Below are positions 29,601 to 40,079 of a DNA stretch of 64,000 nucleotides, one piece after another. Position 1 is the first letter of the stretch. Each line of letters opens with the position of its first letter. Position numbers and translations under genes: made by a program. Source of the stretch: Selaginella moellendorffii. Lineage: Eukaryota > Streptophyta > Lycopodiopsida > Selaginellales > Selaginellaceae. The stretch spans positions 135,199 through 199,198 of the forward strand of contig NW_003314265.1 in NCBI RefSeq assembly GCF_000143415.4, in the 5' to 3' direction. Below the pieces are notes generated by a model, which was not told where the DNA came from, ran no database searches, and saw only the letters and a list, made by a program, of their open reading frames with translations.

Positions 29601-32370
29601 ATTGAATTTCTAATAAAAGTTCAGCATATGCACCTCACTCACCATGGACTAATGCATAATGCGCTTGCCATTATGCATGAATCCTGGAAGACACCATCTA
29701 TCCACCTGAAACCTTTATTGAAGTCTGGTTTAAATTTGAAGGGAGTATTGATTGAGAGTGAACTGAACTTGTGAGGCTATTGTAAAATTCTTTTCAAGTG
29801 AGCCAGGACTGTGCAAAAATATTGAAACTCCCAGATATGTAAAACATATCAATCACTGAAAAATCAAGCTAAGGATTTTATGTTTCTAAGTCTGTGGGAA
29901 GAGCTAACTCCAGCTGAAGCTTCCCGGTGGTTGGTGCACCCCAATAGCTTAATTTATTATTTTGTTTGCTAAAAATATATCAACTGGATTTTTCTTTCCC
30001 TAAAATCTTTAGTTTATGTGAATTATTTTAACAGTTTTTATTGACTCTAAACGTTTTCACTTGATTTTCTAACTAGAAAATATGGTTATTTATTGCTACT
30101 TTATTAAAACAAATTATAATTTGAACACTAAAGCTTTATTTTGCATGGGATTAGTGTTATATTCATGAACAGGGTCAAATTATTTGTAGATGGGATAATT
30201 GTTTCTAATAGGTGTATGTGAGATTGATTTACTACATGATTTGTGTCAATCAAAAGAAAATTCTAATTTATTGTATAAGTAACTATCAGTATCACTTGCC
30301 AAAGAATTGATCTTGATATGCATAAATATTTCCATTCTTGGTTATTGGCTATCAAAGAACATTGATTTCTAAGTACTTTTTAAATTTAATAGATTTTAAG
30401 AAAAACTAAAGTTTTAAAGATCTTGCTCTATTGGACATCCCATTTACAAATGAAATTATTAATAACATGCATATTCTTAAATGAAGTAAATACTTTCTTT
30501 CTTCAGATTTAATATTTTTATAAAGGTTTATGAATAAAATGGTGTCAATTGAAAAGAAGCTACCTTGAACATACAAAAACATAAGGTGAATAACAAAATC
30601 TAAAATAAGAAAAAATTATGTTTTTTAGAGGCTTTTTAATCAATAAGATTGTTTATTCAAATATTATCATATTTTTAAAAAATTACAGTAACAGTAAATA
30701 AAAAAAACTATAATAATGAAAAAAATGCCATATTTGGCTCTAACAACTTTAAAAAATAATTAAACTTATAATCAATTGAAAAAGAGAAATATCAATCAAA
30801 GGAAGGATGTGGTTAAAAGATATAAATTGATCAATGAAGAATGTAGTCTTTATTTTGAAAAATTTAAATTTAGTTATTGCTACTTTAAACTTTCTTTAAT
30901 TATTTAACTATAAACATAACTATTCATTATCATTAATATAAACTATCCAATTGAAAGTTTAATATAAAGTAATTTTTAAAAAACTATTAACGTCATTGAC
31001 TTTATGGGATCACTATTACCAAATGGTCAAATATTTCAACAAGTTGAAATATTATAATTTAGTGAAAAATTAGACATAATTATTATTTAATTTAAAATCA
31101 CTAGTCATGCTAGCAATATTTATCTTAAAATTATGCATGGTGAAAAGATCATTATACCTAGTAAAAAAAAAATTAATAAGTGCACTTGAGTCGAATGAAT
31201 ATATAAACCAATGTATAAAAAAATTAAATAACTGCATTTAGAGTTATATAAATAAACAAACTAATGTATAAAATAAAATCGTTGCTTTCATTATATATTT
31301 TATTGAAAGCATAATTTACTAGGTATAATTTTGTTTTCTTCTATCTAAAATAAACTCAACAAAAAATAGGTTTTAAAAGTTTGGCAGTTTAAAAACAAGT
31401 AGAATATACTTTTATATTCTTTGTAGAATAGATTTTACGTGAAAATTCTTCAAGAAATGTTATTAAATTTGTGAGGAGTTAAAAAATATTTTAAAAATGG
31501 AGATACCTTTTTTAAATTTTTCTAAAATAAGTATTTTAAAAATTTATAAGTTCATGATAAAGTACTTTTTTTTCTATTATATGCACTTCTACCTTCATTA
31601 AAATAAAAATCTATTTCAATAGTAAGATTATGAAAGTTTTAATTATAACAATATATTCACTAAAAAAGAATGGCTCTAATTTAATTAAAAAGATGGAATG
31701 ACAATTAAATGATAATACACATACATAACATTAATTAAATGAAAAAGGATTATATTTTTTTAGTTATTATTTAGGTTAAACTGATGTTTTGGGAGAATTG
31801 GCTTTTTTTATCAAAAATATATATAAAAGTTCATGTTAAAGGTTTTTAGCAATATTGTGAAGAGATTAAAGCCAAAATATCACTTAATAAGCTAAAAAAG
31901 AAAATATTAAAATGATAATTATCAACTCTATATATTTCTTTTATCTTTGCTTTATATTATTAATCTCTTTTTTATTATTTAAGAAGAACTCCTAAACAGT
32001 CATAGAAAAAATAAAAAGTAGTTAATAGGTTGAAAAATATTATCTCAAAGGTAGGTGTTAAGGATTATTACTTATATTTGCATTAAAATGGTTGGATGAG
32101 GCTAAATTTCCACAATTTGCTAAAGTTTGTATCAGGTAAATTTTGACAATTATAAATATGAAAATTTTAAACCTTTAAATAATGGATTACTCACTCTCTT
32201 TTATAAAATGTAGTGTTATGTTTCTTTATATATTCTTTGTAAACTTTAATTAAATATTTATACATTATTTAAAAAATTATATATTTTCATTATATGCTAT
32301 TATGTTATAAGCAATAATCTCAAGAATAATGGGGAAGCTTTATAACTAACTTTAAACTTTAAGGAAGAAA

Positions 32371-34127
32371 ATATATGTATTACATATTTTCCATGTTTTA
32401 ATGTAAAGGGGGATTTGAAACTGTAAGCAATCAAGTTTTATGTAATTCATGAATTTTAAGATCTAGATGTTGCAATTTTACAACTCAAAAGTTTCAATAA
32501 TAAAATATATATGCTACCAATTTTGATTCCTATGTAGAAAAAATTGGGAAAAAATTAAAAATCAGAAGAAAATAACATAAAATTGATCCTCTTATATTCT
32601 AATATAATATTTAAAATCCACGAATTATGATGATACCTCTTCTTGTTTTGATCTTTGCTATCACTAACTCATAAAAAAAAATTATGTTTTTAGTGATTAT
32701 TTGAGTTAAACTAAAATTTTACGAGTATTGATTTTTTATAAAATTTTTTTCAAGATTAGTTATAGGAGTTTATGTTGAAATTTTTTAGCAAAATTCTAGA
32801 GATATTGAATACATATGTATTACATATTTTCCATGTTTTAATGTAAAAGGGGATTTGAAATTGTAAGCATTCAAGTTTTATGTAATTCATGAATTTGAAG
32901 ATCTAGATGTTGCAATTTTACAACTCAAAATTTTCAATAATAAAATATATATGCTACAACCTTTGATTCCTATGTAGAAAAAATTGGGAAAAAGTTAAAA
33001 ATCAGAAGAAAATAACATAAAATTGATCCTCTTATATTTTAATATAATATTGAAAATCCACGAATTATGATGATACCTCTTCTTGTTTTGATCTTTGCTA
33101 TCACTAACTCATAGAAAAAATTATGTTTTTAGTGACTATTTGTGTTAAATTAATATTTTACGAGTATTGATTTTTTATAATTGTTTTTTCAAGATTAGTT
33201 ATAGGAGTTCATGTTGAAATTTTTTAGCAAAATTTTAAAGATATTGAATACATATGTATTACATATTTTCCATGTTTTAATGTAAAAGGGGATTTGAAAT
33301 TGTAAGCATTCAAGTTTTATGTAATTCATGAATTTGAAGATCTAGATGTTGCAATTTTACAACTCAAAAGTTTCAATAATAAAATATATATGCTACCAAT
33401 TTTGATTCCTATATAGAAAAAATTGGGAAAAAGTTAAAAATCATAAGAAAATAACATAAAATTGATCCTCTTATATTCTAATATAATATTTAAAATCCAC
33501 GAATTATGATGATACCTCTTCTTGTTTTGATCTTTGCTATCACTAACTCATAAAAAAAAATTATGTTTTTAGTGATTATTTGAGTTAACCTAAAATTTTA
33601 CGAGTATTGATTTTTTTTAAATTTTTTTTCAAAATTAGTTATAGGAGTTCATGTTGAAATTTTTTAGCAAAATTCTAGAGATATTGAAGACATATGTATT
33701 ACATATTTTCCATGTTATAATGTAAAAGGGGATTTGAAATTGTAAGCATTCAAGTTTTATGTAGTTCAGAAATTTGAAGATCTAGATGTTGCAATTTTAC
33801 AACTCAAAAGTTTCAATAATAAAATATATATGCTACCAATTTTGATTTCTATATAGAAAAAATTGGGAAAAAGTTAAAAATCAGAAGAAAATAACATAAA
33901 ATTGATCCTCTTATATTTTAATATAATATTAAAAATCCATGAATTATGATGATACCTTTTCTTGTTTTGATCTTTGCTATCACTAACTCATAAAAAAAAT
34001 TATGTTTTTAGTGACTATTTGTGTTAAATTAATATTTTACGAGTATTGATTTTTTATAAAAAAAATTTCAAGATTAGTTATAGGAGTTCATGTTGAAATT
34101 TTTTAGCAAAATTCTCTAGATATTGAA
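32371..34127. repeat. Tandem array of four ~440-bp AT-rich units
   Basis: The phrase ACATATGTATTACATATTTT or a close variant starts units near 32371, 32811, 33250 and 33690, a regular 439-440 bp spacing. Units share ATTGATCCTCTTATATT and TGATGATACCTCTTCTTG at the same offsets and appear well over 90 percent identical by eye. No open frame spans a unit. Confidence 0.9.
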
Positions 34128-34204
34128 GCTAGAATATCTTGATATACCCAATGATCTAAAAAAGATAACATTAAAATGATAAAGCTGAAGAGAATAAATG
34201 CATA

Positions 34205-34545
34205 ATATAACGCTCCCCTCTTTTATATGTTTACCCCCTTTGTTATAGCCACTACTCACTCCCTTTGTATTATAGTTGGTTTTCTTTTAGAATAGAGAGA
34301 ATGTAAAAGATGTCAGTGACCGATGAAATATTAACTTGATAATTGAGGTTGTAAAGATGGTTTAAAGTAAAACTATAAACATTGTAATATCACAAGATCT
34401 TTTAGAACTAGCACTTAGTTTGTACATAGTAATTTCAGATTTACTCAAATACTTTAATTGATGTATTGTTAGTGTATTAAAATGCCAGAAGATGAAGCCC
34501 ATATTGAGTATAATATTAAAAGTGAGAACACATATGAAAGTAAAA
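34205..34545. repeat. Left member of a diverged direct-repeat pair
   Basis: The stretch with ACCCCCTTTGTTATAGCCAC, TTTTCTTTTAGAATAGAGAG and TGATGTATTGTTAGTGTATT matches 37700-38290 in the same order and orientation. The right member has an insertion of about 230 bp. The pair flanks the RuvB-like 2 pseudogene. Confidence 0.65.
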
Positions 34546-35354
34546 TTTTTATTGACTATTGGCTAAAATGTTTAACTCTTCTAGTATTGTGATTTTATGC
34601 TTTGAGTGAATATGTACTAAAATGAGATGAAATGAATTGCATGACTTTTCCAAAATTGGTGTTTTCTTCCTTTCTAGATCTTATGGTACACAATGGCACA
34701 TAGGGGATATATTTTCGTAGTGGAGTCACCAATTAATATAAAGAGACTTTGATAAAAATAAAGAGTAAAATAATGTATGGGGAAATAAAAGGGGTGAAAA
34801 AATAGATTAGGGAAACATTTTTTACATTTTTTTTATGACATAAATAAGAAGTTGAGTGTTGTAATACATGATATTTTCAATGTAGTAGAGGAAAATCATC
34901 TTTATGGGGTTAATATTCATCTTCATCATGAGAATAAATAGTAAAAATAGCAGTGATGGAGACTTTTATTTTTTATTTTTTGCATTACTAATAAAAACTT
35001 TATAAAGTGAAAACTACAATAATAAAGGCTTGAGGGGAAAATTTATTACCTTCACTAAGAATACATAACAGATAATCACGAATAGCAATAGAAATGATAA
35101 GAGTAACAATATAGTAAAACTGTGAAAAATAAAGTGTAAAACAAAGTAAAGAAAAACTTTTTTCATTTGGTCATCAATTATATGGATAACCAAAAATATA
35201 CCTTATTAATTGGGAATTTTCTTATTCACTTATTTTAGATTAAAGTTTTTTACCTTATCACTCTTTATGTCTTTTTTTTTTTAGTTTGCATTGTTAATCT
35301 CTCTTTTGCTTATTCAAGGAAAACACTAAACAGTTATTAAAGGATAGGTTTTGA

Positions 35355-35830
35355 AAGTTATTACATATTTTCCATGCTTTAATGTAAAGAGGGATTTGTA
35401 ACTGCGAGCATTCAAATTTTATGTAATTTATGAATTTGAAGATTTAGATGTTGCAATTTTGCAGTTTAAAGGTTGCAACAATAGAGCATATATGTTGCTA
35501 CTTTCGACTCTTATACTGGAAAAATTAGAAAAAAAGAAAAAATTACAAGAAAGTAACATAAAATTTATCCATTTTTCAATTTTAAGTTTAAGTTTCATTT
35601 TTTCTCAAACTTATAGACATCACATTTTAGTATAACACTAAAAATTTATGAGTTATGATAATAATTTATTTTGTTTTGACCTTTGCTATCACTAACTCGG
35701 GAGGAAGATTATGTTTTTTGGTGACTAATTTAGCTAAACCAACATTTTGTGAGCATTAAAATTTTTTTTAAGACTATTTATAAGGGTTTATGTTAAATTT
35801 TTTTTAGCAATATTGTAGAGAGCTCTCTAA
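35355..35830. repeat. Diverged outlying copy of the 440-bp repeat
   Basis: TTATTACATATTTTCCATGC at 35360 and TTTGCTATCACTAACTCGGG near 35683 follow the order of the 440-bp unit, but with many substitutions and an extra insertion. Another partial copy ends near 31870. These show the family is older than the tandem array. Confidence 0.7.
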
Positions 35831-36982
35831 TTTTTTAGAGAGCTTGAAGTCTTTGCTCCAATGATATATATCACATATAAAATAGGTTTTAGCATTGATT
35901 TATAATATCATTTATACTTGATTTATTCTTCTATGCACTAATATTCATGGTGACAAGAGTAATAAGCTTTACCTCATTTGTGTAACAAACTTGCTAGGAA
36001 AATGAAAAATTTCTTACTTCAATTCAGCTATAATAAACTTCATAGTAGCCGTTTGTATGCTTTTGAGTCTGCTTATATCTATTAAGAAATCAATTAGGAA
36101 AAGAAAGAGAAATGCAATACATGATAAGAGAGTTACTTTGACATATAAGATTTGTTAAGACATAAATATACATTCCTCAATATCCCATAAAGATTAGCAA
36201 AACTTTCTTGAGCATAGAAGGTTTGACATTACTTATGGTTTTTTTGCCTCCTAATTGATTGCTTTATAAAACTAGAGCTATTTGCTACACTTTAGGGAAA
36301 GTAAGACTCATCTCAAAGTAGACTTCCATTCAATTGTGAAATGTTAAACTATTTTTTGTCAATCAACTTCCTGTTAGAGTGTGCATTTTTCTTATGAAAA
36401 TGATGTATTAAACCACTCCAAAAGAATTTAAATTGCCCATATGAACCCCCTTAATGAAGCACCATATCCACTACACATTTTCGTATTAATCCAGCCAACC
36501 AAGTATATTTATGGAAGTTGTGATTATGAGAGTAGCATTTGCTTAGAGAAGCATAATCATGAGGAAGAACAATATGAAACATACAAGCACCCTCTATTGA
36601 CATAGCAGGAATTACTTAATCCAAAAATTAACCCTAAAAATCTCACAAATCAATTTGAAGCCAATACTAAGCACATTGTTGAAGTCTTTTAGCAAATAGG
36701 TAGTTTGCCCTAGGTTGTTAGCTAACTAGCCCATTTTTCTATGAGTGTGTGTTTTATATAATTTTCTAGAATGGTAGGAGTCAAGTTAGGGAGATTAATA
36801 AAAAAAAAAAATATCATTATATCATTCTAAGGTTCAAAGAGTTGTATCTTCTTCTCTTTGAGTTTATGGTCCATGTCAAGGAGGTGTGAATGCAAATTGT
36901 GACCATATAGCTAAGGTGAACAAAGCCTCACTTTTAGCACCTATAGATATTCTCACAATGGAGGCAAATATTTTATGATCAA

Positions 36983-37675
36983 TTGATCTTGGTTGGAGTG
37001 GCATTTAACTTTGGGAAGCTCATGCCTAAGACAATTAAAATGTTAAGAGAGTGGCAATGTGATCCAAGGCTTGGGAAGATCACCATGCTTGGCCAATCAT
37101 TTGCTCGTTCCAAGGACTATAGTGCAACTAAGGTACAAACTTGGTTCACATCCACATATAATATTGCATGATTAAATCAATGTGATCAACAGCAAGTTAA
37201 TATCATTTTTCTCCTTATCTTCTTCTAGGTTCCTAGCCCTCCTCATAGGTGATACTGATTTCACTCGAGAGCAAATCAACAATAAAGTCGCCAAGTGAAG
37301 GTTTAGGTTCAAGAAGGTATATATGCGAGACATCAAGTGCTTCTCATTCCTTAACCGAGTGCTAGAGAATGAAATGACCCCCATCCTCATTATCACCATA
37401 AGGGCATCATGAAGAACTACAAATTGTCACAACATCCCACTCAATCTTCCAAACTTACTACTTATAATCTTGATGTAATCTTACATAAAGGACAAGATGC
37501 AATGGATTTTGGACATTCAGGTGGGTGGAGATGGCTTGCCAAAGAGCAGCTCACCAAGATTAGGGAGGAGACTTCACTTAGTGGCCTTGGCTTACCAAAA
37601 GTGAAGAGGAAAGCATTAAGGACATCAACAAAGTCTACTCACTTTTCATGGATATGAAGCGATTGACACAATTCT
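36983..37675 (+). pseudogene. Decayed duplicate of RuvB-like 2
   Basis: Plus-strand frames give [56 protein letters not shown] and [20 protein letters not shown]. These match in order the RuvB-like 2 gene at 45474-46932. The single intron of that gene is retained (AACAGCAAGTTAATATC ... TTCTTCTAG), so this is a DNA duplicate, not a processed copy. Many differences are C-to-T or G-to-A, for example CCGATCGTTTGC has become CCAATCATTTGC. Multiple stops and deletions rule out function. Confidence 0.88.
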
Positions 37676-37699
37676 TAGGTTTAAGAGTACAAATGCACA

Positions 37700-38290
37700 A
37701 TCTAGCTCCCCCCCCCCCCCTGCCCCCACCTCTCCTACATAATTACCCCCTTGCTATGCCCACTATTCATTCCTTTTGTTCATACTTAGTGCTGTGCCTT
37801 AAATGTTTAATCACTATAGTTTTATAATTAAGATGAACAGCTATAATCTATGTTTAGCTTAGGTTTTCTCTCATTGTGTTTTATGTTTTTGTTCCTTTCT
37901 ATATTTTCTTTCTTATTTTATTCACTCTCTTAAGTATTCTAACTAGATTGAAATATGTAGATCATGCTTAAAATAATATTTTTTCTTTTTCTAGTCTTAT
38001 TTGAAAAACTAATAATAATACATTTTGTATTATAATTGATTTTCTTTTAGAAGAGAGAGAATATAAAAGATGTTATTGACAAATGAGATATCAACTTGAT
38101 AATTGAAGTTGTAAAGAAGGCTTCAAGTGGAATTGTAAAAATTATAATACCCCAAGATCTCTTAGTTTGCACATAGTAATTTCACATTTACTCAAATGAT
38201 TAAAGTGATGTATTGTTAATGCATTAAAATGCCACAAAATCAAACTCATATTAAGTATAATATTAAAAATGAGCACATAATAATGAATTT
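37700..38290. repeat. Right member of the diverged direct-repeat pair
   Basis: It matches 34205-34545 and starts with an unusual C-rich run (ten Cs near 37709). It ends just before the Merlin-type transposase relic. Confidence 0.62.
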
Positions 38291-38334
38291 GAATAATTTT
38301 TGTTATGATATTTGTATTATCATATTACAATGAG

Positions 38335-38705
38335 ATAGTCAAAAGATTGTCAGTCCAGGAAGAATTGTGGAAATTGATGAAAGAAAGTTTAGTAAGTGGT
38401 AATATAATCATGGTAGAAGAGTAAAACGTCAATGGGTAAATTGAATGTGATTCACATTAAATGTTTATTACAAACTTAACTAATATATATAAGTAAGTTC
38501 TATTTCTATTATTTTCATTATTAACTAATAATTTAATATTGTTATTTTATGAACAATTATATATAGTGATTGTTGGGCTGGTTACGATTCAGAGTGTTTG
38601 AATTAGTTGAACTTCACTCATTATATAGTTAATCACTCCCAAATTTTATTGATTAAATTACTAGAGTTCATATAAATCATATTGAATTGACACGAAATGC
38701 AATGA
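38335..38705 (+). mobile_element. Merlin (IS1016/ISXO2-like) DDE transposase relic
   Basis: The plus strand reads GRIVEIDERKFSKW*YNHGR followed by RVKRQWVN (about 38355-38440). An AT-rich gap that could be an intron follows, then SDCWAGYDSECLN*LNFTHY with IVNHSQ and, after a shift, NFID.ITRVHINHIEL (38566-38690). This is the DDE core order of Merlin and IS1595/ISXO2-type transposases: 'EIDESKF..', 'SDCWAGY', 'VNHS.NFVDP.TGAHTN.IE'. The first D and second D are recognisable. In-frame stops and shifts show it is dead. Terminal inverted repeats were not found. Confidence 0.72.
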
Positions 38706-38889
38706 AAATATATTATGGTATAATAAAAGGATTATACAGTTCTTATTCTTTGGTAAAAAAAATAAATATTGAAAGGAAGAAACTACAATATTCTAAGCTA
38801 TATAATCAGAATAATGTTGTCATAGTAAAATAAAAATTCTATGGGAATCCAAATAAGCAAAAAGGGCCTGCATTCTACCTGGTTCAAAA

Positions 38890-39052
38890 AAACCTTGACA
38901 TCAGCAAACAAAGGATCTGCCCTTGCCCGAACCTCCTGCTGTGTTTCTAGGAAATCCAGCTCTATAGATTGCGCATGGGAACTCGGCTATGGACAGTGCA
39001 CTGATGCAGCAAGCCGGGATGAGGAGACATTTCGCAAAGATAGATTTTAGGG
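38890..39052. pseudogene. Scrambled fragments of uroporphyrinogen decarboxylase
   Basis: Part 1 (38905-38985) matches the plus strand at 54645-54760 (CAAAGGATCTGCCCTTGCCC; GCATGGGAACTCGG), that is, the UROD 5' exon on the minus strand. Part 2 (38998-39050) instead carries UROD coding pieces in the plus direction: GATGCAGCAAGCCGGGATG resembles the MMRQAGR codons and CATTTCGCAAAGAT resembles the HFAKI codons. Mixed orientation suggests joining of small broken pieces. Confidence 0.55.
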
Positions 39053-39074
39053 TAGACTCACTGTTTAGTACAAG

Positions 39075-40009
39075 GTGGAAGAAGCGTGGAGCTTTCCACG
39101 CATCAAAGGAGGAGTTTTCTACGAGTGCAAGGTTGGTGCTCGTCTGTCTTCCTCGGTGGTGTGCCTGGAGCCGCAAGCCCACTGCTTGCAAGCATTTCAA
39201 GGGTGCTTGAAAATGGAAGTAATCACTCTTCCATTGTTCCAGCGACTGTACACGTTTGGTGGCCACAAGTCTATGGATCTTACCAACGTCTTCTCGGTGG
39301 ATCCAGAGGCTTTTCTGCCTGCGTCGGCTGTGCAAGACCTCGGTGCTCCCGTGTTTGCCGATGGAGGAAGCTTGATTGGTGTTACAAACACGATCTATCT
39401 CATTCTAAGAAACCGTAAGTGAAAGCTTACTTCCAGATTGATCCCAACGAGGATGTGCTGCTTGTGCTTCTTTTGTCGGCAACCATAAGCATGTCCGTGT
39501 CCGATATGCTCGGTAAAACCATTCCTTCGTGGATGACGACGAGTAAACGAGTGATAGTCTCAGAAGAAGAACAAGATCATTGGGAAGCTTGGTAGAGGAG
39601 ACACGGACAGGAAGCGCAAGCTGGAATCTTTTCAAGGGCGGCATCTGGAATGCCAAAAGACTGCAGACTTGGACAAGGAGTTTGAGCACGCAAGACTTTA
39701 TCGCAATGCCTCGGAAGATCCTCTTCTATTTTTGTGTTATTGGATTACTACATTCACTTGCAGGGGCAAAAGCTGCCATCCATCTGAACCGGGTTGTGCA
39801 GTTTGCTCCAGTGACGTGGAAGACACTGATTGATGAATGGAAGGAAGCTCATCCAGTTGAAAGTAAGTAGAAAGTTTACATCTGGAAATCTAACATCTAT
39901 ATCTCTTTTCTAGGCTTTGAGAAGGATCTCCCTCAAGAGTTTCCAAGCAGGAGATCCAAGACCGGATCAGCTCCTAGAAGATCAGCTCCTAGAGCTGTAC
40001 TTGTCTAGA
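39075..40009 (+). pseudogene. Truncated tandem copy B of the Crinkler-like/trypsin-fold gene
   Basis: The copy starts inside the coding region (SFPRIKGGVFYECKVGARLS) and follows copy A through GAPVFADGGSLIG. It is then interrupted by about 190 bp of foreign sequence (39389-39575) and resumes with LGRGDTDRKRKLESFQG. The last two exons match copy A. The N-terminal domain and start are missing. Non-functional. Confidence 0.85.
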
Positions 40010-40079
40010 GAAACAATGCTTGTCTACTCTGATGCTCCAAAAACTAAGGCCTTTGTTTTCTTTTACTTAGTCACAGGTC

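Larger units (their letters stand above)
29900..38880. other. AT-rich 9-kb block inserted in the tandem copy
   Basis: This block separates the ATS3-like copy B from the pseudoprotease copy B, genes that are neighbours in copy A (24.8 and 25.0 kb). It is strongly AT-rich with no intact gene. Recognisable contents are a 440-bp tandem repeat (32371-34127) with outlying copies, a direct-repeat pair (34205-34545 and 37700-38290), a RuvB-like 2 pseudogene, a Merlin-type transposase relic and, at its right edge, scrambled uroporphyrinogen decarboxylase pieces. It looks like a composite insertion of decayed mobile and genic DNA. Confidence 0.65.

Noticed and set aside
32371..34127. CRISPR-like array
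   Set aside because: The 440-bp units are contiguous tandem repeats without short repeats or unique spacers, in a plant nuclear context.
29900..38880. Organelle (chloroplast or mitochondrial) DNA insertion as the source of the AT-rich block
   Set aside because: No plastid or mitochondrial genes seen, while nuclear gene relics (RuvB-like 2) and a DDE transposase relic are present.
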